Positions 60,345 to 64,000 of a DNA stretch of 64,000 nt are shown one piece after another. The position numbers were made by a program, and so were the translations under genes. The notes below the pieces were generated by a model. It was not told the DNA's origin and searched no databases. It saw nothing but the letters and a program-made list of their open reading frames with translations. The DNA lies in the NCBI RefSeq assembly GCF_015706575.1, contig NW_024037069.1, positions 40,879,315-40,943,314 of the forward strand, written 5' to 3'. Position 1 is the stretch's first letter. The number at the start of each line of letters is the position of its first letter. Source of the DNA: Patiria miniata (lineage: Eukaryota > Echinodermata > Asteroidea > Valvatida > Asterinidae).

Positions 60345-61384
60345 ATGTTATCTACATTGTAGAATATGACAACCTTTTAACAAAGAATACATTTTGCAGT
60401 TGCCATTTCATTCTGCAGTTCTTGAACTGGCGTCAACAAAGACGTACTCGGCAACAAACACGTTGTTGCTATGATGTCTTATTTCGGATCTCCAAAAGGA
60501 GACAGGCGCGGCGTTATGAAGTGTACTCATTTTATCTGTGCTATTATTTTCAAGTAACAATAAATTTGTTGAAACTCTTGACAATGTATACAATGCAAGA
60601 TAACTATGCAAGATACACGGTGAACATTTTAACTACAAGAACTCAATTTTGATAGCACACATCCAAACATTTTAGTAACTGCAACATAGTTGTGCAATAA
60701 TTAGTGTTCAGTTAGAAACTTGTGCAGTCCTCACTAGCAAAATCGGAGACATTATGCATGGGTGCAGTGATGCGACTTAGTGTGCATATAGAGATACGGC
60801 TCAGCCCCGTGCGAGTGGTATAGCGCCCTCTGCAGCCATTCAGAGGAATTTAACTCAGCTTGTAACCTTTGGAATACAATTAGGTTGTTTTAAGCATTTA
60901 AAGTGAGTACATGTACTTGCGAAAAAAAAGTTCAAGTCGGTTTACGTGTAACATAAAAGAATACTATAAAAAAAAATATATGGCGTCAAATTCATTGAAA
61001 TGCTCCTAGCCTATAGGCGCTTTACATAAGCATTAAGACTAAGAATCATAGCTACTTGTGGTAAATACAAATAGTTGAATTCAAAATCAATCCTCTAAAG
61101 TTAAACATTAAATCCATACGAGTCGTGTAAGTGTAAAATGCAAAGATGCAATAAAAACTATAGCATACCATGTACCACAAACATCAACACTGTACATCAT
61201 CATGCATGTAAATATCAGCCTTTAGAATGGTTAAATATACTCAATATTACTTGGCATACATTAACAATGCTAACGTTACACATAATTCTATACAATATTG
61301 CTTGAACATTGTAATAAATTACATCGATCATATTGCAACATAACAACTAATTGTTTTCCTTAATCAGCCTTCTGAATTGCTATA
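60345..61384. other. Gene-free spacer after C'
   Basis: Copy of 33277-34127 with about 195 bp of different sequence at 61027-61230. AT-rich, with no gene seen. Confidence 0.5.
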
Positions 61385-61870
61385 CAGGGTGAGTAAACAA
61401 AAAAACGAAACCCAAATGTCGGGACCATTGTTTTAGTAAAGTTCTAAATGTAGCACTTTCAAAATCTAGGATATGAAAGCCCAATTAATAAGCTTTCTTT
61501 TAGTACAAGAATCATTCAAATCACTTATGTTCTTTTCAAGTTACGGGCTTTTAAACACGACCACCGTTTTAAAGTTCTGTCCACGGATCACAAAAAGGTA
61601 AGTGTTCTTTCAGCAAAACGAAGACAAATTGTTTTCGTTTTGCTGAAAGGACGCACACCTTCTGTGTGATCCGTTGACAGAACTTTAAAACGGTGGTCGT
61701 GTTTAAAAGCCCGTAACTTAAAAAGTGCATAGGTGATTCGAATGATTCTTGTACTAAAAGAAAGCTTATGAATTGGGCTTTCATATCCTAGATTTTGAAA
61801 GTGATACATGCAGAATGTCACTAAAACAATAGTCCCGACATTTGGGTTTCGTGTTTTTTGACTCACCCAG
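61385..61870. mobile_element. Foldback MITE, copy in unit 2
   Basis: It starts CAGGGTGAGTAAAC after TATA, and its halves are inverted copies as in 34128-34634, with a shorter loop. The right end is changed (ACTCACCCAG and no clear TA). Confidence 0.75.
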
Positions 61871-62536
61871 TTTTTGTCAAGATTGATTGTTACAGATCTC
61901 ACTGAGTTTCGCAATTCTTGACCAAAGACATCTAAAAAGTTTGAGTCACAGCTCTTTTTATCTGAAACCAAAAAAAAAAGACTTCTTGGTCCGGGAGTTT
62001 TGCCGATCGAATACAATCGGGCCTCTTTGGTCATTCAATCGTTACACAGAATGAACTTAGAATTTGAAGATGAAGTATGTCCTATGCGCCGATCGAACGG
62101 TCATTGACACGAAAAGAATTGAAAGCGGTGTTCGTGCATTGCCAATTTCTTGTTATTTTCATGTCAAAATGCTTGCTCTTTCTTGTGCTCGTCGTGGATT
62201 TGTGGTTCCGAGAAAACAACCCAAAGAACTCCACTTTTCGGTCGGTGCACTCTATAACGTCAGTAGTCAGATATAACATGGAATGCGGATACTATGGGCT
62301 CCGTGCTCTAACGAAGAGGGCGCGTTTTTTACCACTTTTGAGAGCCCCGTTAACGGGACACCCACTCAGACTCGGATCCAAAAAAAAATGTAAATAAAAA
62401 ATTCATGAAAAAAAATGAGGATCCCCCCCCCCTGCTCTGACACCCACATTTTTTTTAACTGGTAATAATGTCCGCCTTTGCACAAAATACGGACAGAGCC
62501 AGCTTGGTAGGGGGTATATGTACACTATTCTGTGAT
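61871..62536. other. Gene-free end of unit 2
   Basis: Copy of 34635-35306 with small differences. No gene was seen. Confidence 0.5.
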
Positions 62537-62871
62537 ATTCAATTCAATTCAATTCAATTCAATTCAATTCAATTCAAGAAGACATTTATTCCACACCCCT
62601 TTAGAGAATACATCCATAAATAAAAGAAGGACTGGTAAATAGCAAAATAACAAAATCAATAAATTTGTCTCAAAATAATAAAATGCGCTTTGAAGAAATG
62701 ATAAACTTATATATGTACAAGAGAAAGTAAGGAGTATGGGGCTGTTTAAGTAAGCCGAGGCTTGTAGGAAACATCCCTTACAGACAACACTAGCAACAGA
62801 AAAACAACATGATAACGACACACGGACGAGACAGACAAGGCAAAAGACTTACACTCAGATATAGCGATATA
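62537..62871 (-). mobile_element. Retroposon 3' end with TTGAA-repeat tail
   Basis: Same insertion at the same site as 35307-35647, inherited by duplication. Confidence 0.65.
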
Positions 62872-62929
62872 TCGTTAATAATCGTCGGATTTCAACAGCG
62901 CCCCCACTGAAAGTATGGTACGAGCGTGA

Positions 62930-63335
62930 GGAGGAGCACTATTATTTTTTAAGGCCAGTTTTCTGTGTGAGAGGGGCACAATTTTAATGTTGCGAGTAGG
63001 GCACTAATAAGAGTGTGCTTTAGAGGAGCAGTTTTCCACCTCGAGAAGTTATCGCGAGATGCACTATTGTTTTTTCGTTGGCCAATTTTCAATCTCGAGA
63101 GAGCCACAATATTTTGTTATTGCGAGAGGGGTATTTGTGCGAGGGATAGTTTTCCATGTCGAGAAGTTGCACAATTTTGTTAATGCGAGAGAGGCACCTG
63201 TGTTTTTGAGGGGCAGTTTGACTTACAAGAGAGGAGACTATTTTATTTGTAGCGCGATTATATGCTTTTATGTGTGCGTTTGAGGGGCAGTTTTGTTTTC
63301 ATCTCGAGAGGGCACATTTATAAACGCGAGAGGGG
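62930..63335. repeat. Degenerate minisatellite, GAGAGGGGCAC type
   Basis: Close to the array at 35690-36115, including the extra block. Confidence 0.7.
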
Positions 63336-63850
63336 AACTTTTGTTATCCTGAAAAAATCTTGACGGCAAGTTCCCCCCCCCGCCCCCCCCCCCCCCGGTT
63401 CCGCCGCCCCTGTTGCAACTTATTTAGGAACTCATAATTTCCCACGACAGATCTACCATGAAAACAACAATGTTTAAGTCTTTGTCTTTTACATAACGAA
63501 GAAAACATTTGTATTCGTTGTTCACACTTACTTTTTACAACCTCTTGTTGATACATGTACATCTAAACTTAACTCACTTTGGATGATGATGTTCAAAAAT
63601 TAAAAAAAGAAACAGTCAATGTTCGAGTCCATTGAAGATGACATGAACAGACGACTTCAAATGGCATCCAGATTGTATGTTGTTCATCCCGTGACAAAAC
63701 ACAAATACGGCAAATTTGAGATTGAGATTTTAACCTTAAACTCAGCTACTTCTAAAACAAGGCATCGATGTTTGTGAGTTCCAATCAATCAGCAGTGTAT
63801 TTATAATGTTAATGCGTAATAAGGTATCAGTGTATTTCCAACAGTAGTAT

Positions 63851-64000
63851 TAGTCAGGTGGCTTAGATCTAATTTTCGTCAAGATCGTGACCGACTGGTC
63901 CAAAGCACCAAACTTGGCAGATATATTCTTATAGACCTAGAGAAGATATTTAGAAGGGGTGACACCTGAAATTATTTTGGGAAGGGTGCCTAATTTGCAT
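63851..64000. other. Sequence beyond the array junction
   Basis: 150 bp unlike the matching place in units 1 and 2 (TCAGGTGGCTTAGATCTAAT onward). No gene was recognised. It may be another repeat or the edge of the tandem array. Confidence 0.4.

Larger units (their letters stand above)
35143..62384. repeat. Tandem cassette, unit 2 (27.2 kb)
   Basis: Second full unit with the same order of parts as unit 1. It carries the intact lectins A' and B', a shorter palindrome, a C remnant that has lost most of its body, and a retroposon insertion (35307-35647) shared with unit 3 but absent from unit 1. Confidence 0.9.
62384..63850. repeat. Tandem cassette, partial unit 3
   Basis: It repeats the start of unit 2 (poly-C, retroposon insertion, minisatellite, 3' flank of gene A). 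Similarity stops abruptly at CCAACAGTAGTAT, about 20 bases before the conserved 3'-UTR motif of lectin A would begin. Confidence 0.85.

Overview
The window is eukaryotic: there are no operons, promoters are TATA-type, the introns-free lectin genes carry signal peptides, and repeat DNA dominates. Best guess is a marine deuterostome invertebrate, with an echinoderm favoured over amphioxus or a hemichordate. The basis is secreted C-type lectin plus PAN proteins, tRNA-derived SINEs, retroposon tails of pentamer repeats, long poly-C/poly-G tracts and many MITEs. The species cannot be fixed from the sequence alone.

Layout. The window is a tandem array of one large cassette. Unit 1 is about 1-35142, unit 2 about 35143-62384, and unit 3 starts at 62384 and loses similarity at about 63850. 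Each full unit carries, in order: a degenerate GAGAGGGGCAC minisatellite; lectin gene A on the minus strand (1086-1811; 36675-37400); a giant composite palindrome (4022-29187, 25.2 kb; 39651-57164, 17.5 kb); lectin gene B on the minus strand (a pseudogene at 29961-30721, intact at 58049-58810); lectin remnant C (32160-33276; 60026-60344); a 0.5-kb foldback MITE (34128-34634; 61385-about 61870); and low-information flank. Only three genes look functional: A, A' and B'. Each encodes a secreted protein of about 250 residues, with a signal peptide, one C-type lectin domain and one PAN/Apple domain in a single open exon.

The giant palindromes hold no convincing protein gene. Their arms are built from related modules of about 1.6-1.7 kb and from inner blocks, in opposite orientation on the two sides of a centre (near 13.0 kb in element 1 and 47.7 kb in element 2). 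Recurring landmarks are a block reading AAACTTGAATAGCGCCCTCA, a CpG-rich core with GAAACCGAAACC, a GC-only heptamer microsatellite, a 42-nt near-perfect hairpin, and a composite tRNA-derived SINE. Element 1 also has a near-identical tandem duplication of 5.12 kb. Its junction falls in a chimeric SINE, the scar expected of unequal crossing-over. In element 2, about 1.4 kb of one module is replaced by a 590-bp array of the octamer GGGCCGGC.

Reading as a whole (inference): this looks like an immune-type lectin cluster that is expanding and decaying next to very unstable palindromic, GC-satellite and SINE-rich DNA. B and B' differ mostly in the predicted ligand-binding loop, B is broken while B' is whole, and C was dead before the cassette duplicated. 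Much of the repeat structure could also be affected by assembly error or by two haplotypes placed in tandem, so long-read confirmation matters.
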